Source of the DNA: SKVR01 sp041642035 | GTDB taxonomy: Bacteria > Bacteroidota > Bacteroidia > Bacteroidales > UBA7960 | Assembly: GCA_041642035.1 (NCBI GenBank) | Contig: JBEPXC010000134.1 | Location: 1-9,769 of the forward strand | Length of the DNA: 9,769 nucleotides | Direction of reading: 5' to 3' | Shown: positions 1-7,247 of the stretch, one piece after another | Layout: each line of letters opens with the position of its first letter | Position numbering within the stretch: the stretch's first letter is position 1 | Notes under the pieces: generated by a model | The model's database searches: none | The model's input: only the letters and a program-made list of their open reading frames with translations | What the model was told of the DNA's origin: nothing | Made by a program: the position numbers and the translations under genes

Positions 1-38
1 CAAAATATAACATAACAAAAAACACTAACCTCAACATC

Positions 39-1331
39 GTGGAACAAACCTTATTTTACATCATCATTGGCATCATTATATTTGACTTTACCTTCGACCG
101 AATCATTGACTATTTAAACGCCAGGCGTTGGAGCAATGAGCTGCCCAACGAGCTCAAGGATATCTATAATGAAGAGAAGTACCGCAAGTCGCAAAACTAC
201 CAACGCGAAAACATGCGTATGAATCTGTTGGTGTCGGGATTAAGCTTTGTGATAATTGTTTCTTTTCTTTTTCTCGACGGATTTGCCCGCATAGATGAAT
301 TTGTGAGACAATATACCGACAATCCTATTCTTATGGCGTTGATGTTTTTCGCTATCATTGGCTTTGCCAGCGATTTGCTCTCTACGCCCTTCGACATCTA
401 CGACACTTTTGTAATTGAAGAAAAATACGGTTTTAATCGTACTACCCCAAAGACATACGTTTTGGATAAACTCAAAGGCTGGGCTATTGCCATGGTATTG
501 GGGGGTGGCTTGCTTGCGGTTTTTGTATGGTTTTACCATTTTGCAGGTTCTTTGTTCTGGTTGTATGCATGGTTGTTGCTCACAGGCTTTTCTATTTTCA
601 TGGCCATGTTTTACAGCTCGTTGATCGTGCCACTTTTTAATAAACAAACCCCACTCCCACAAGGTGAACTACGTCAGGCCATTGAAGAATTTTCCAGAAA
701 AGCAGGATTCAAACTCGACAATATTTTTGTAATTGATGGCTCCAAACGCAGCAGTAAAGCCAATGCTTATTTCAGCGGGCTAGGATCGAAAAAAAGAATC
801 GTACTCTTCGACACCCTCATTAATGAACAAACCACCGAAGAATTGGTGGCTATTCTGGCCCACGAAATAGGGCATTACAAGAAAAAACACATTGTAAAGA
901 CCATGTTCATATCAGCTTTGCATAGTGGGGTGATGCTGTATTTGCTGGGACTATTCATCAACAGGCCCGAATTGTCACAAGCCCTGGGGGCGGAACAGAG
1001 CAGTTTTCATATCGGCATCATCGCCTTTGGTTTGCTATATGCACCTATAAGCACAATGCTGGGTATCGCCGGCAATGTAATGTCGCGCAAACATGAATAT
1101 CAGGCCGATGAATTTGCGGCCACAAAATATAACCCCCAACCCTTGCAAAGTGCACTCAAGAAGCTTTCTGTCAACAATCTAAGCAATCTTCGCCCCCACC
1201 CCTTGCATGTATTCGTAAATTACTCCCATCCCCCCCTGTTGCAAAGGTTGGAGCATCTGGATAAGCTAAAGCAAGACATCGTATCCCAGGGCCCCATGCA
1301 CCCACAGGCAAGAAAAATCATTAAACCATAG
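39..1331 (+). CDS. M48 family membrane zinc metalloprotease (Ste24/CAAX protease 1-like)
   Basis: A 430-residue integral membrane protease. The zinc site is visible: HEIGH at residues 275-279 (H275, E276, H279), with the third ligand probably E353 in the segment RKHEYQADEF, where D357 is also conserved. Hydrophobic segments lie near residues 5-20, 63-80, 97-115, 148-167, 172-195, 290-306 and 324-345, as in Ste24-type enzymes, whose catalytic site faces a membrane-enclosed chamber. Eukaryotic Ste24 cleaves prenylated CAAX proteins. Bacteria lack that pathway, so the role here is probably membrane or envelope protein quality control (inference). The start is a GTG at 39; the frame is open upstream to the window edge but has no ATG, and the hydrophobic N-terminus begins where family members usually begin. 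rarA follows after 4 bp, so the two are probably co-transcribed. Confidence 0.92.
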   Translation: MEQTLFYIIIGIIIFDFTFDRIIDYLNARRWSNELPNELKDIYNEEKYRKSQNYQRENMRMNLLVSGLSFVIIVSFLFLDGFARIDEFVRQYTDNPILMALMFFAIIGFASDLLSTPFDIYDTFVIEEKYGFNRTTPKTYVLDKLKGWAIAMVLGGGLLAVFVWFYHFAGSLFWLYAWLLLTGFSIFMAMFYSSLIVPLFNKQTPLPQGELRQAIEEFSRKAGFKLDNIFVIDGSKRSSKANAYFSGLGSKKRIVLFDTLINEQTTEELVAILAHEIGHYKKKHIVKTMFISALHSGVMLYLLGLFINRPELSQALGAEQSSFHIGIIAFGLLYAPISTMLGIAGNVMSRKHEYQADEFAATKYNPQPLQSALKKLSVNNLSNLRPHPLHVFVNYSHPPLLQRLEHLDKLKQDIVSQGPMHPQARKIIKP

Positions 1332-1335
1332 TAAA

Positions 1336-2598
1336 ATGCAACAACCACTAGCCGAAATACTACGACCACAAAACCTCAATGAATACCTGGGTCAATCTCA
1401 CCTGGTGGGTGAAAATGCTGTGCTGCGCAAAAGCATTGAGAGCGGAAATATCCCCTCCATGATTTTATGGGGTCCTCCCGGAGTAGGCAAAACAACCCTT
1501 GCCTTTTTAATCTCCAGGCAGCTGGACAATTTGTTTTTCACCCTGAGTGCCATCAATTCAGGGGTGAAAGACATAAGGGCGGTTATTGAGCAGGCATCGC
1601 AGGCCGGGGGAAGAGCTATATTGTTTATTGATGAAATTCATCGATTCAGCAAATCACAACAGGACTCCCTGCTGGGAGCTGTTGAAAAAGGCATCATAAC
1701 CCTAATCGGGGCCACCACCGAGAATCCATCCTTCGAAGTCATCTCACCTCTGCTTTCACGCTGTCAGGTATATATTCTTAAGGAACTGGAAAAGCAACAG
1801 ATGCTTCAATTACTGGACAAAGCAAACCAATATATGCAAGAGACTACCGCTAAAAACATTCAGGTGGTCGAGTCATCGGCTCTCTTACGCATCAGTGGGG
1901 GCGATGCCCGTAAATTACTTAACGCTTTTGAACTGGTGGTCAACAGCAACGCAGAGTCATCACTGGAAATCACCGATACTCTGGTCCTTTCAACCATTCA
2001 GCAAAATCTTGCTCTGTATGATAAGGCCGGCGAAATGCATTACGATGTCATTTCGGCTTTTATTAAATCTATTCGGGGCAGCGACCCCAATGCAGCGGTT
2101 TATTACCTTGCCCGCATGATTGAGGGTGGCGAAGATGCCAAATTTATTGCCCGCAGGATGGTTATCCTGGCAGCGGAAGACATCGGCAACGCCAACCCCA
2201 ATGCTCTGCTACTGGCCACTGAGGCTTTTACGGCAGTTACACTGATCGGAATGCCCGAGAGTCGCATCATTCTCAGCCAGGTAGCTACCTACCTCGCCTG
2301 CTCTGCTAAAAGCAATGCAGCCTATCTGGCCATTGGAAAAGCACAGGACCTGGTAAGAAAAACCGGCGATTTACCCGTACCCCTTCACCTGAGAAATGCT
2401 CCCACCAAATTGATGAAAGAAATCGGGTATGGCGATCAATACAAATATGCACACGATTTCCCCTCTAATTTCGCTTTCCAGGAATTCTTACCCGAAAAAA
2501 TTTCCAATACCCGAATCTATGAGCCCGGAAATAACCCAAGGGAGAACGAACAGAGGCAAAGAATGAAAGCACTCTGGAAAGTAAAATACGGCTATTGA
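1336..2598 (+). CDS. rarA: Replication-associated recombination protein A (RarA/MgsA), AAA+ ATPase
   Basis: A 420-residue clamp-loader-like AAA+ ATPase of the RarA/MgsA/WRNIP1 family, which acts in the cytoplasm at stalled replication forks and binds SSB. In order: an N-terminal segment typical of the family (LAEILRPQNLNEYLGQSHLV), Walker A GPPGVGKT at 46-53, Walker B LFIDE at 96-100, sensor 1 around TTEN at 127-130, an arginine finger in LLSRC (R142), and sensor 2 in GGDARKLLNAFE from about 188. The C-terminal half has the tetramerisation and family-specific region (SIRGSDPNAAVYYLARM, then AAEDIGNANP). Length and domain order are normal. It starts 4 bp after the M48 protease stop and has no obvious promoter of its own, so it is probably translated from a shared mRNA. 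No functional link between the two products is known to me. Confidence 0.96.
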   Translation: MQQPLAEILRPQNLNEYLGQSHLVGENAVLRKSIESGNIPSMILWGPPGVGKTTLAFLISRQLDNLFFTLSAINSGVKDIRAVIEQASQAGGRAILFIDEIHRFSKSQQDSLLGAVEKGIITLIGATTENPSFEVISPLLSRCQVYILKELEKQQMLQLLDKANQYMQETTAKNIQVVESSALLRISGGDARKLLNAFELVVNSNAESSLEITDTLVLSTIQQNLALYDKAGEMHYDVISAFIKSIRGSDPNAAVYYLARMIEGGEDAKFIARRMVILAAEDIGNANPNALLLATEAFTAVTLIGMPESRIILSQVATYLACSAKSNAAYLAIGKAQDLVRKTGDLPVPLHLRNAPTKLMKEIGYGDQYKYAHDFPSNFAFQEFLPEKISNTRIYEPGNNPRENEQRQRMKALWKVKYGY

Positions 2599-2611
2599 CA
2601 GGCCTGCACCC

Positions 2612-2657
2612 ATTTGTTTAACATCTTTAAACCACCTTTAAACAAATCCTGTTTTTT
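2612..2657 (+). terminator. AT-rich inverted repeat with T-run after rarA
   Basis: Perfect 10-bp arms ATTTGTTTAA (2612-2621) and TTAAACAAAT (2638-2647) with a 16-nt loop, followed 4 nt later by six T (2652-2657). The place, just after the rarA stop, fits a rho-independent terminator. The stem is almost all A/T and would be weak, so it could instead be an operator for the next gene. Confidence 0.45.
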
Positions 2658-2700
2658 CTTGTTAACTCAACATGCACAAACTTAAGAATCCCATCGATAG

Positions 2701-2731
2701 TTGTGTCGATTGGAAAGACATATTAATTTAG
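2701..2731 (+). promoter_or_regulatory. Candidate Bacteroidota-type promoter of the YceI lipoprotein gene
   Basis: TTG at 2701-2703 (-33 element) and TAATTTAG at 2724-2731, which matches TAnnTTTG at 7 of 8 positions counting the two free ones, separated by 20 nt. This is the spacing of the Bacteroidota primary sigma factor promoter. The start codon is 31 nt further on, giving a short A-rich leader with AACAGAAAAAAC just before the ATG and no purine-rich Shine-Dalgarno site. The call rests on pattern matching alone. Confidence 0.45.
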
Positions 2732-2762
2732 TAAATTATTAAACCTATTAAACAGAAAAAAC

Positions 2763-3428
2763 ATGAAGAATTTAAGAACCTTTGCCTTGATGATATCAGC
2801 AGCTTTGCTTATGGCCGCTTGTGGTGGCAACAAAGAAAATGCAGCTGAGGTATCAGAAAAACTTACCCCGGGAGAAAAACCTGAAAATGCACAAACCTAT
2901 ACCATCGACCCCCTCAGAAGCACTGTGGCATGGATTGGAACAAAAGTTACCGGTCAGCACGATGGTACCATAGGCGTATCTTCGGGCGAACTTTACCTGC
3001 TTGAAGACCAGCTGGTAGGAGGTAACATCATTATGAACATGAGGGAAATCACGGTTCTGGACCTGGAAGATCCCGAAACCAATGCCAAACTTACCGGACA
3101 CCTGAAATCCCCTGATTTCTTCTCCGTAGACAGCTTTCCACTGGCCCAATTTGAAATGGCTCAACTGGTAAAAATGGAAGATGCCATGGCTGGTGAGCCC
3201 AACTATACCATCAGTGGTAATCTTACTATAAAGGACATTACCCATGGAATTACATTCCCTGCCTATGTAAATCTAGAAGAAGACATGCTTACCGCCACCG
3301 CAGATTTTGACCTCGATCGTACCCTATGGGATGTTCGTTTTGGTAGTGGTCGTTTCTTTGACGACCTGGGCGATAATATGATTCATGATAATTTCAACAT
3401 CAAGCTCGATATCGTGGCGAGCAAGTAG
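2763..3428 (+). CDS. YceI family lipoprotein (lipocalin-like, lipid/isoprenoid-binding fold)
   Basis: A 221-residue exported protein. Residues 1-20 form a lipoprotein signal peptide (two charged residues, a hydrophobic stretch, then LLMAAC with C20 as the lipidated cysteine). A polar linker rich in K, E and N runs to about residue 44. The YceI domain fills the rest: it opens with YTIDPLRSTVAWIGTKV, includes LTGHLKSPDFFSVDSFPLAQFE around 110-131, then GNLTIKDITHGITFPAY around 152-168, and ends with a beta strand of the barrel. YceI proteins bind polyprenyl or other long-chain lipids in a beta-barrel; the ligand here is unknown. It probably sits on the periplasmic face or outer membrane. The gene stands alone between a candidate promoter and a strong terminator, with no cytochrome b561 partner beside it. 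Confidence 0.92.
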   Translation: MKNLRTFALMISAALLMAACGGNKENAAEVSEKLTPGEKPENAQTYTIDPLRSTVAWIGTKVTGQHDGTIGVSSGELYLLEDQLVGGNIIMNMREITVLDLEDPETNAKLTGHLKSPDFFSVDSFPLAQFEMAQLVKMEDAMAGEPNYTISGNLTIKDITHGITFPAYVNLEEDMLTATADFDLDRTLWDVRFGSGRFFDDLGDNMIHDNFNIKLDIVASK

Positions 3429-3448
3429 ATAAAATACGCCTATTTCTA

Positions 3449-3485
3449 AAAAAGCCCGGTTCTCATTGCGAAAACCGGGCTTTTT
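3449..3485. terminator. Bidirectional rho-independent terminator between convergent genes
   Basis: Arms AAAAAGCCCGGTT (3449-3461) and AACCGGGCTTTTT (3473-3485) are perfectly complementary over 13 bp around an 11-nt loop. The GC core is flanked by an A-run on one side and a T-run on the other, so it reads as a stem plus U-tract on both strands. It sits 20 bp after the YceI stop and 1 bp beyond the stop codon of the minus-strand carboxyltransferase gene, so it can serve both. Confidence 0.93.
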
Positions 3486-3486
3486 C

Positions 3487-5220
3487 TTATTGATCTGTTT
3501 TAGGACTTTCTCGTTTATAGGTGGTCCATTGAAAATTATACAACCCCTCTTCCATTTTCTTTCTCTTCTCTTCGGCAGTAAGTTGTTCATAGGCATCTTT
3601 CTCTTTCTGCAACTTTTGCCTCCTCTCCTCCTCAATGGCATGAATTTCGGCCATATAATGTTTTTCAATTTTGTTGGTTAGAAAGCTATGAGCTACGTTG
3701 GGAAACAACTCCAGCAACAACTCTTCCTTTTCATTGGCTGCCAGGCGAACACCTCCAAATTCATCCAGCACAGGATTCTCCTGCTTGCGAAACTCATCAG
3801 GATTATAAGCAACTTCTTTGGGTGAACCGGTAATCTTTTTGCGGAAATCCGGGTCGATGGGTGTAGGTGTTTGTCCATATATACCTTTCACCAGGTTGAT
3901 AAATTGAGTCGATTTATTGGTATAAAAAGGTTTTCCATTGGCTTCATCCTGCACACAGTTTACCGCCTGTACACCTACGATCTGGCTCGTTGGTGTTACC
4001 AGGGGCGGACAACCTGCCGACAATCGAACACTGGGTATGATTTCCAGCACACGTGGCAGATGTTGCTCAAGCTTTAGCTGTTTTAGCTGAGCAAGCATAT
4101 TGGTGTACATGCCTCCGGGAACTTCTGCTACCCGGATGAATTCGTTGGGTGGCGGAAAATTAAAGTATTTTTCTATGGCCTGAGTAGTTTCCAGCAGCTC
4201 ACGCTCTTTTTTGGCATCGGCCAATTCTATAGCTCTGTCAAACAATGCTTCTATTTCAGCAGGAAGCGTATCGTTTTCCAGGTCAAATTCTATGGGGAAT
4301 ATCTGATAGGAATCATATTCGGCAAGCTCTTTGCGTATTTGCTTCAATTCGGCATTAATGGCGGCTATTACACTGGTATTTACCCCTGTGCTAATGCCAA
4401 GTTTGTTGCAGAAGATCTGGATGATCTCAAAAGCAGGAGCGGCAGGACCACCCGCAAAATTCATGATACAGGTATCTATGATATCAGCGCCATTCATGAT
4501 GGCAGTCAGTACCGATGCTAATCCAAAACCGGGAGTGGAATGGGTATGGAAATCGATGGGAATACTCAACTCTTCCTTCATCATTTTGATGATAATACCC
4601 GATTTAACCGGGGGAATAAGACCAGCCATATCCTTGATGGTGATCATATCGGCGCCCATCTTCTCCAGCTCAATGGCCTTATTTACAAAATACTCGATGG
4701 TAAAGATTTTTTTGGGCAGGGGATGTCCTTTCAGATATCCCATCAAGCGTTCTTTTTTGGTAAAACGGGGATCTACGGTATAACATACGGTACAATCGGC
4801 AATCCCACCGGCCTTCTTCACAAATTCAATAGTTGAGCGGATGTTGTTGACATCATTGAGGGCATCAAAAATTCGCATAATGTCGATGCCCGACTCAACG
4901 GCATTGCGGTTAAAGCCTTCAATAACACTATCGGGATACGGATTGTATCCGAAAAGATTTCGTCCGCGCGAGAGGGCGGTGAGTTTGGAGGCATCTCCAA
5001 GGGCTGCTTTTATCTTTTGTAGTCTTTCCCAGGGATCTTCATTAAGATATCTCATAACCGAGTCCGGTACTGCTCCTCCCCATACCTCCATGGCATAGAA
5101 TTGTGCTTCTTTAAACAATGGCAGTACCCGATCGATTTGATTTTGAGTCATACGGGTGGCAAACAAAGACTGCTGACCATCCCTGAGCGTGAGGTCGCGT
5201 ATTTTTAGCTGGCGATTCAT
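3487..5220 (-). CDS. Carboxyltransferase subunit, oxaloacetate decarboxylase alpha / pyruvate carboxylase subunit B type, without biotinyl domain
   Basis: A 577-residue TIM-barrel carboxyltransferase that would move CO2 between a biotin carrier and pyruvate/oxaloacetate in the cytoplasm. Visible active-site features are RDGQQS at 13-18 (D14 metal ligand), ITIKDMAG with K196 (the normally carbamylated lysine), and HTH at 225-227 (metal ligands). The PGGMYTNMLAQLK segment from 368 begins the conserved post-barrel domain. Two oddities: residues about 300-355 hold a charged helical stretch I judge to be extra compared with usual OadA, and the C-terminus (510-577) is a Lys/Glu-rich probable coiled coil ending in KTDQ, with no AMKM biotinylation motif. 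The carrier must therefore be a separate protein, not in this window. Whether it works as a sodium-pump decarboxylase or as half of pyruvate carboxylase cannot be told here. ATG at 5218-5220 places RDLTLRDG at the usual distance. Confidence 0.88.
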   Translation of the reverse strand: MNRQLKIRDLTLRDGQQSLFATRMTQNQIDRVLPLFKEAQFYAMEVWGGAVPDSVMRYLNEDPWERLQKIKAALGDASKLTALSRGRNLFGYNPYPDSVIEGFNRNAVESGIDIMRIFDALNDVNNIRSTIEFVKKAGGIADCTVCYTVDPRFTKKERLMGYLKGHPLPKKIFTIEYFVNKAIELEKMGADMITIKDMAGLIPPVKSGIIIKMMKEELSIPIDFHTHSTPGFGLASVLTAIMNGADIIDTCIMNFAGGPAAPAFEIIQIFCNKLGISTGVNTSVIAAINAELKQIRKELAEYDSYQIFPIEFDLENDTLPAEIEALFDRAIELADAKKERELLETTQAIEKYFNFPPPNEFIRVAEVPGGMYTNMLAQLKQLKLEQHLPRVLEIIPSVRLSAGCPPLVTPTSQIVGVQAVNCVQDEANGKPFYTNKSTQFINLVKGIYGQTPTPIDPDFRKKITGSPKEVAYNPDEFRKQENPVLDEFGGVRLAANEKEELLLELFPNVAHSFLTNKIEKHYMAEIHAIEEERRQKLQKEKDAYEQLTAEEKRKKMEEGLYNFQWTTYKRESPKTDQ

Positions 5221-5244
5221 AGAAGTAAGGCTTTTTTTATCCTG

Positions 5245-5276
5245 TAAATGTAAGCAGAATATTAGACTTAAAGCAA
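5245..5276 (-). promoter_or_regulatory. Candidate promoter of the carboxyltransferase gene
   Basis: On the minus strand, TTG (5276-5274) is followed after 21 nt by TACATTTA (5252-5245), which differs from the Bacteroidota -7 consensus TAnnTTTG only at its last base. Transcription would start near 5238, giving a leader of about 18 nt. The Rex-like operator lies 2 bp upstream of the -33 element. Pattern-based only. Confidence 0.45.
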
Positions 5277-5278
5277 GG

Positions 5279-5296
5279 TTGTTAATACATTAACAA
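5279..5296. promoter_or_regulatory. Rex-type operator palindrome
   Basis: The 18-bp sequence TTGTTAATACATTAACAA is a perfect inverted repeat (8-bp arms around AC). It matches the Rex consensus TTGTTAA-N4-TTAACAA at every fixed position. Rex is a repressor that leaves DNA when the NADH/NAD+ ratio rises. The site lies 59-76 bp upstream of the carboxyltransferase ATG and touches the candidate -33 element, a position suited to repression. The rex gene itself is not in the window, and an unrelated palindrome-binding regulator remains possible. Confidence 0.7.
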
Positions 5297-5349
5297 AACT
5301 TAAGGAGCATGTTGTTGACCTAATAAACATCCTTAAAAGCAGAAATCTC

Positions 5350-5367
5350 GAAGCTGGAAGCTGGAAG
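5350..5367. repeat. GAAGCTG short tandem repeat, copy 1
   Basis: GAAGCTG-GAAGCTG-GAAG: two full 7-bp units and a partial third. A related copy (AAGCTGGAAGCT) lies about 90 bp away at 5444-5455. Two copies in one non-coding gap suggest a small interspersed repeat family; the units are far too short and too close to be a CRISPR array. Confidence 0.7.
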
Positions 5368-5443
5368 AAAGAGAACAGAAGACTTTCCATTAAAAAAAGA
5401 GCTGGTGAATGTCATCCCGTGAATGAATGCTGAAAGGAAGAAT

Positions 5444-5459
5444 AAGCTGGAAGCTCCAG
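5444..5459. repeat. GAAGCTG-type repeat, copy 2, with small hairpin
   Basis: AAGCTGGAAGCT repeats 12 bases found in copy 1 (5351-5362) and runs on into TCCAG, so that CTGGA (5447-5451) and TCCAG (5455-5459) form an inverted repeat around AGC. Confidence 0.6.
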
Positions 5460-5529
5460 GTTAGAAGCCCGAAATCGAAACGCCATTTTTCATTGAGTTT
5501 CACAAAGCGGCAATAAGAGATTAAGCAAC

Positions 5530-7107
5530 TTAAAACGGAAATTCATCCTCCTGTGCTTCACGGGGCCCCTGGTCGGGTTCTATAGGAACAGATTGCTGAT
5601 GCTGGGCATTACTTTCCACATATATGGCTTTATAGGGCTCGGTGGGACAGGCAAACTCACAGGCGCCACAACCGATACACAGATCAGGATCAACCTCAGG
5701 CAGGAAAAGCCCTTCGTGGGGTATCATCGATACTGCTTTAGTGGGACAGTGCTCTGAACAGGCTCCGCAATCGGTTTTTTCAACCGTTACAATGCAACTC
5801 TCCAGCATGAACTTTGCAACGCCTACCTGAACCGTCTTTTTCTCTTCTGTAGCAAGTGGAGTAATGGCACCCGTGGGGCAAACCTGTGAACAGTCTATGC
5901 AATCGAAATTGCAGAAGCTTTTATGATAATCCAGCCTGGGTTGCATAAAACCTTCCAGTCCGTAGTCGAAGAAAGAAGGTACAATTACATTGGTAGGACA
6001 TGCGCCAACACAAAGATAACAGGCAATACACTTGCTGGTAAAATGCTCTTTACTGATGCTACCCGGAGGGGTTATGGGCAGCTTACTCCCTGCCGGAATC
6101 ATACCGGGTTCATTTACCTCACCGGCATAAGTAGCCTTATGGAGTAGAGGGATGCTCAGCATACCCCCGGCAAGGGTTAATAAAAAGGCTCTTTTTTGCT
6201 CCCCTGCTGGCTTCAACTCAATAACGGGCTTTTTCTGTTGCTTAAGTTTATTTTCAAATTGCAGTCCCTGGTTTTTACATGCGGATATACAATTAAAGCA
6301 ACTTATACAGCGGGCATGATCAACCGTTTTGGTTTTGCTGTCGATACATTCGGCCTTGCAGGCAAACTCACATTTGCGACAAAGGGTACATGACTCATGG
6401 CGAAATTCAATGCGATACATGGATTTGGCCGACACAAGACTCAATACCGACCCCACCGGACAAAGGGTATTGCAGAAAAACCGCCCCCTCAATACACTCA
6501 TCACAGCTATAGTAATAAAAATCCCCAATGATACTGCCACCACATTGTAAGGCAACGATTGGGCAAGCTTGGGCGACAAAGCATAAATATCCATCCCCTG
6601 TAGCAAAAAGGCAAGGGAATTGTTTAGTCTGCTAAACACAGGCTGCACAAGAGTTACGCTGATTTTGCCAAAGTTGGAGAAGGGATCAAGTAAATTGAGC
6701 AAAAACAAACTCCCAAACATCCAAAATAGCAATACCACTGCCAGCAATGAATAGCGAAAAATCCTTTTCCGGTTGGGATTGTAACGGAATTTTCTTCTGG
6801 ATTTCTTTCTCAGGCGTGCTGATAATCGAATAAACATATCCTGTAGGGTTCCCAGGGGGCACAGTGAAGAGCAGTATATACGCCCAAACAGGGCCGTCAT
6901 CACCAACACCAATATAAAACCCATCCCGGCTACCGAAAAGGCAACTGCAAAAAATCGCAGCAAGGAGGGAAAAAATTGCAGGCGCAACAAAAAGGTCGAC
7001 ACCGAATCCATCCATTCATTGTGGATGTTGAGAAAAAATAAAAGAAGAAAAGTGAAAATCAATACGGATACAACAATGCGTATGGGCTTAAGATGTCTTA
7101 GGTTCAT
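5530..7107 (-). CDS. Membrane polyferredoxin, NapH-like module fused to NapG-like module
   Basis: A 525-residue membrane iron-sulfur protein. Residues 1-225 form a NapH/YccM-type membrane part: hydrophobic segments near 10-28, 52-74, 119-141 and 187-206, with two CxxxCP motifs (C79/C83 and C212/C216). Next comes a double ferredoxin (C240-C243-C246-C250 and C267-C270-C273-C277). Residues 305-324 hold KRAFLLTLAGGMLSIPLL, like a worn Tat signal or a fifth membrane span. After that are four more cysteine sets: 360/363/366/370, 399/403/406/410, 438/447/450/454 and 477/480/483/487. The second part resembles the periplasmic ferredoxin NapG. Six [4Fe-4S] clusters are possible, so it likely carries electrons between quinol or a cytoplasmic donor and an envelope partner. 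No nitrate reductase gene is nearby; the DUF362 gene upstream is the likely partner (inference). The C-terminus is an acidic tail ending EDEFPF. Confidence 0.88.
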   Translation of the reverse strand: MNLRHLKPIRIVVSVLIFTFLLLFFLNIHNEWMDSVSTFLLRLQFFPSLLRFFAVAFSVAGMGFILVLVMTALFGRIYCSSLCPLGTLQDMFIRLSARLRKKSRRKFRYNPNRKRIFRYSLLAVVLLFWMFGSLFLLNLLDPFSNFGKISVTLVQPVFSRLNNSLAFLLQGMDIYALSPKLAQSLPYNVVAVSLGIFITIAVMSVLRGRFFCNTLCPVGSVLSLVSAKSMYRIEFRHESCTLCRKCEFACKAECIDSKTKTVDHARCISCFNCISACKNQGLQFENKLKQQKKPVIELKPAGEQKRAFLLTLAGGMLSIPLLHKATYAGEVNEPGMIPAGSKLPITPPGSISKEHFTSKCIACYLCVGACPTNVIVPSFFDYGLEGFMQPRLDYHKSFCNFDCIDCSQVCPTGAITPLATEEKKTVQVGVAKFMLESCIVTVEKTDCGACSEHCPTKAVSMIPHEGLFLPEVDPDLCIGCGACEFACPTEPYKAIYVESNAQHQQSVPIEPDQGPREAQEDEFPF

Positions 7108-7195
7108 AAGTTAAGTATGATGGTGTATTTGTCCGGTCCGAGCATCTCTGATGTGGTGCCGGCTCATTTTTGATCCTTGGGGTGCATACCTGCTT

Positions 7196-7231
7196 ATCAA
7201 CAGGCTTATGACTTATCATTGGCCTGTTGAT
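7196..7231. repeat. Long hairpin between DUF362 and polyferredoxin genes
   Basis: Perfect 10-bp arms ATCAACAGGC (7196-7205) and GCCTGTTGAT (7222-7231). The 16-nt interior can pair further (ATGA 7208-7211 with TCAT 7216-7219) across a 2x2 mismatch. It lies 17 nt past the DUF362 stop on the minus strand. No T-run follows in either direction, so it is more likely an mRNA stabilising or processing hairpin, or a protein-binding palindrome, than an intrinsic terminator. Confidence 0.7.
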
Positions 7232-7247
7232 GTTGCAGATGTAAAGC

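Larger units (their letters stand above)
5221..5529. other. 309-bp intergenic region without a gene
   Basis: Between the carboxyltransferase start and the polyferredoxin stop. The left third holds the promoter and Rex-like operator. From about 5340 to 5529 I see no coding sequence and no RNA gene, only short GAAGCTG-type repeats (5350-5367 and 5444-5455) and a small hairpin CTGGA-AGC-TCCAG at 5447-5459. On the minus strand that hairpin is followed by a pyrimidine-rich run, so it could weakly end the polyferredoxin transcript. Confidence 0.6.

Noticed and set aside
240..662. 140-codon minus-strand frame inside the M48 protease gene
   Set aside because: Antisense to conserved membrane segments of the protease; composition is an artefact of the opposite strand.
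2659..2665. TTGTTAA, a possible Rex half-site upstream of the YceI gene
   Set aside because: The second half is not present (ACATGCA where TTAACAA is needed); a lone 7-mer in AT-rich DNA is expected by chance.
4331..4783. 150-codon plus-strand frame inside the carboxyltransferase gene
   Set aside because: It is antisense to a clearly conserved enzyme whose active-site motifs occupy the same bases; no independent support.
5350..5459. CRISPR-like array
   Set aside because: Units are 7 bp with no regular spacers and only two separate copies; no cas gene nearby.
5530..7107. Assignment as nitrate reductase genes napG/napH
   Set aside because: No napA, napB or molybdenum enzyme is in the window, and the fusion plus DUF362 neighbour point to another partner.
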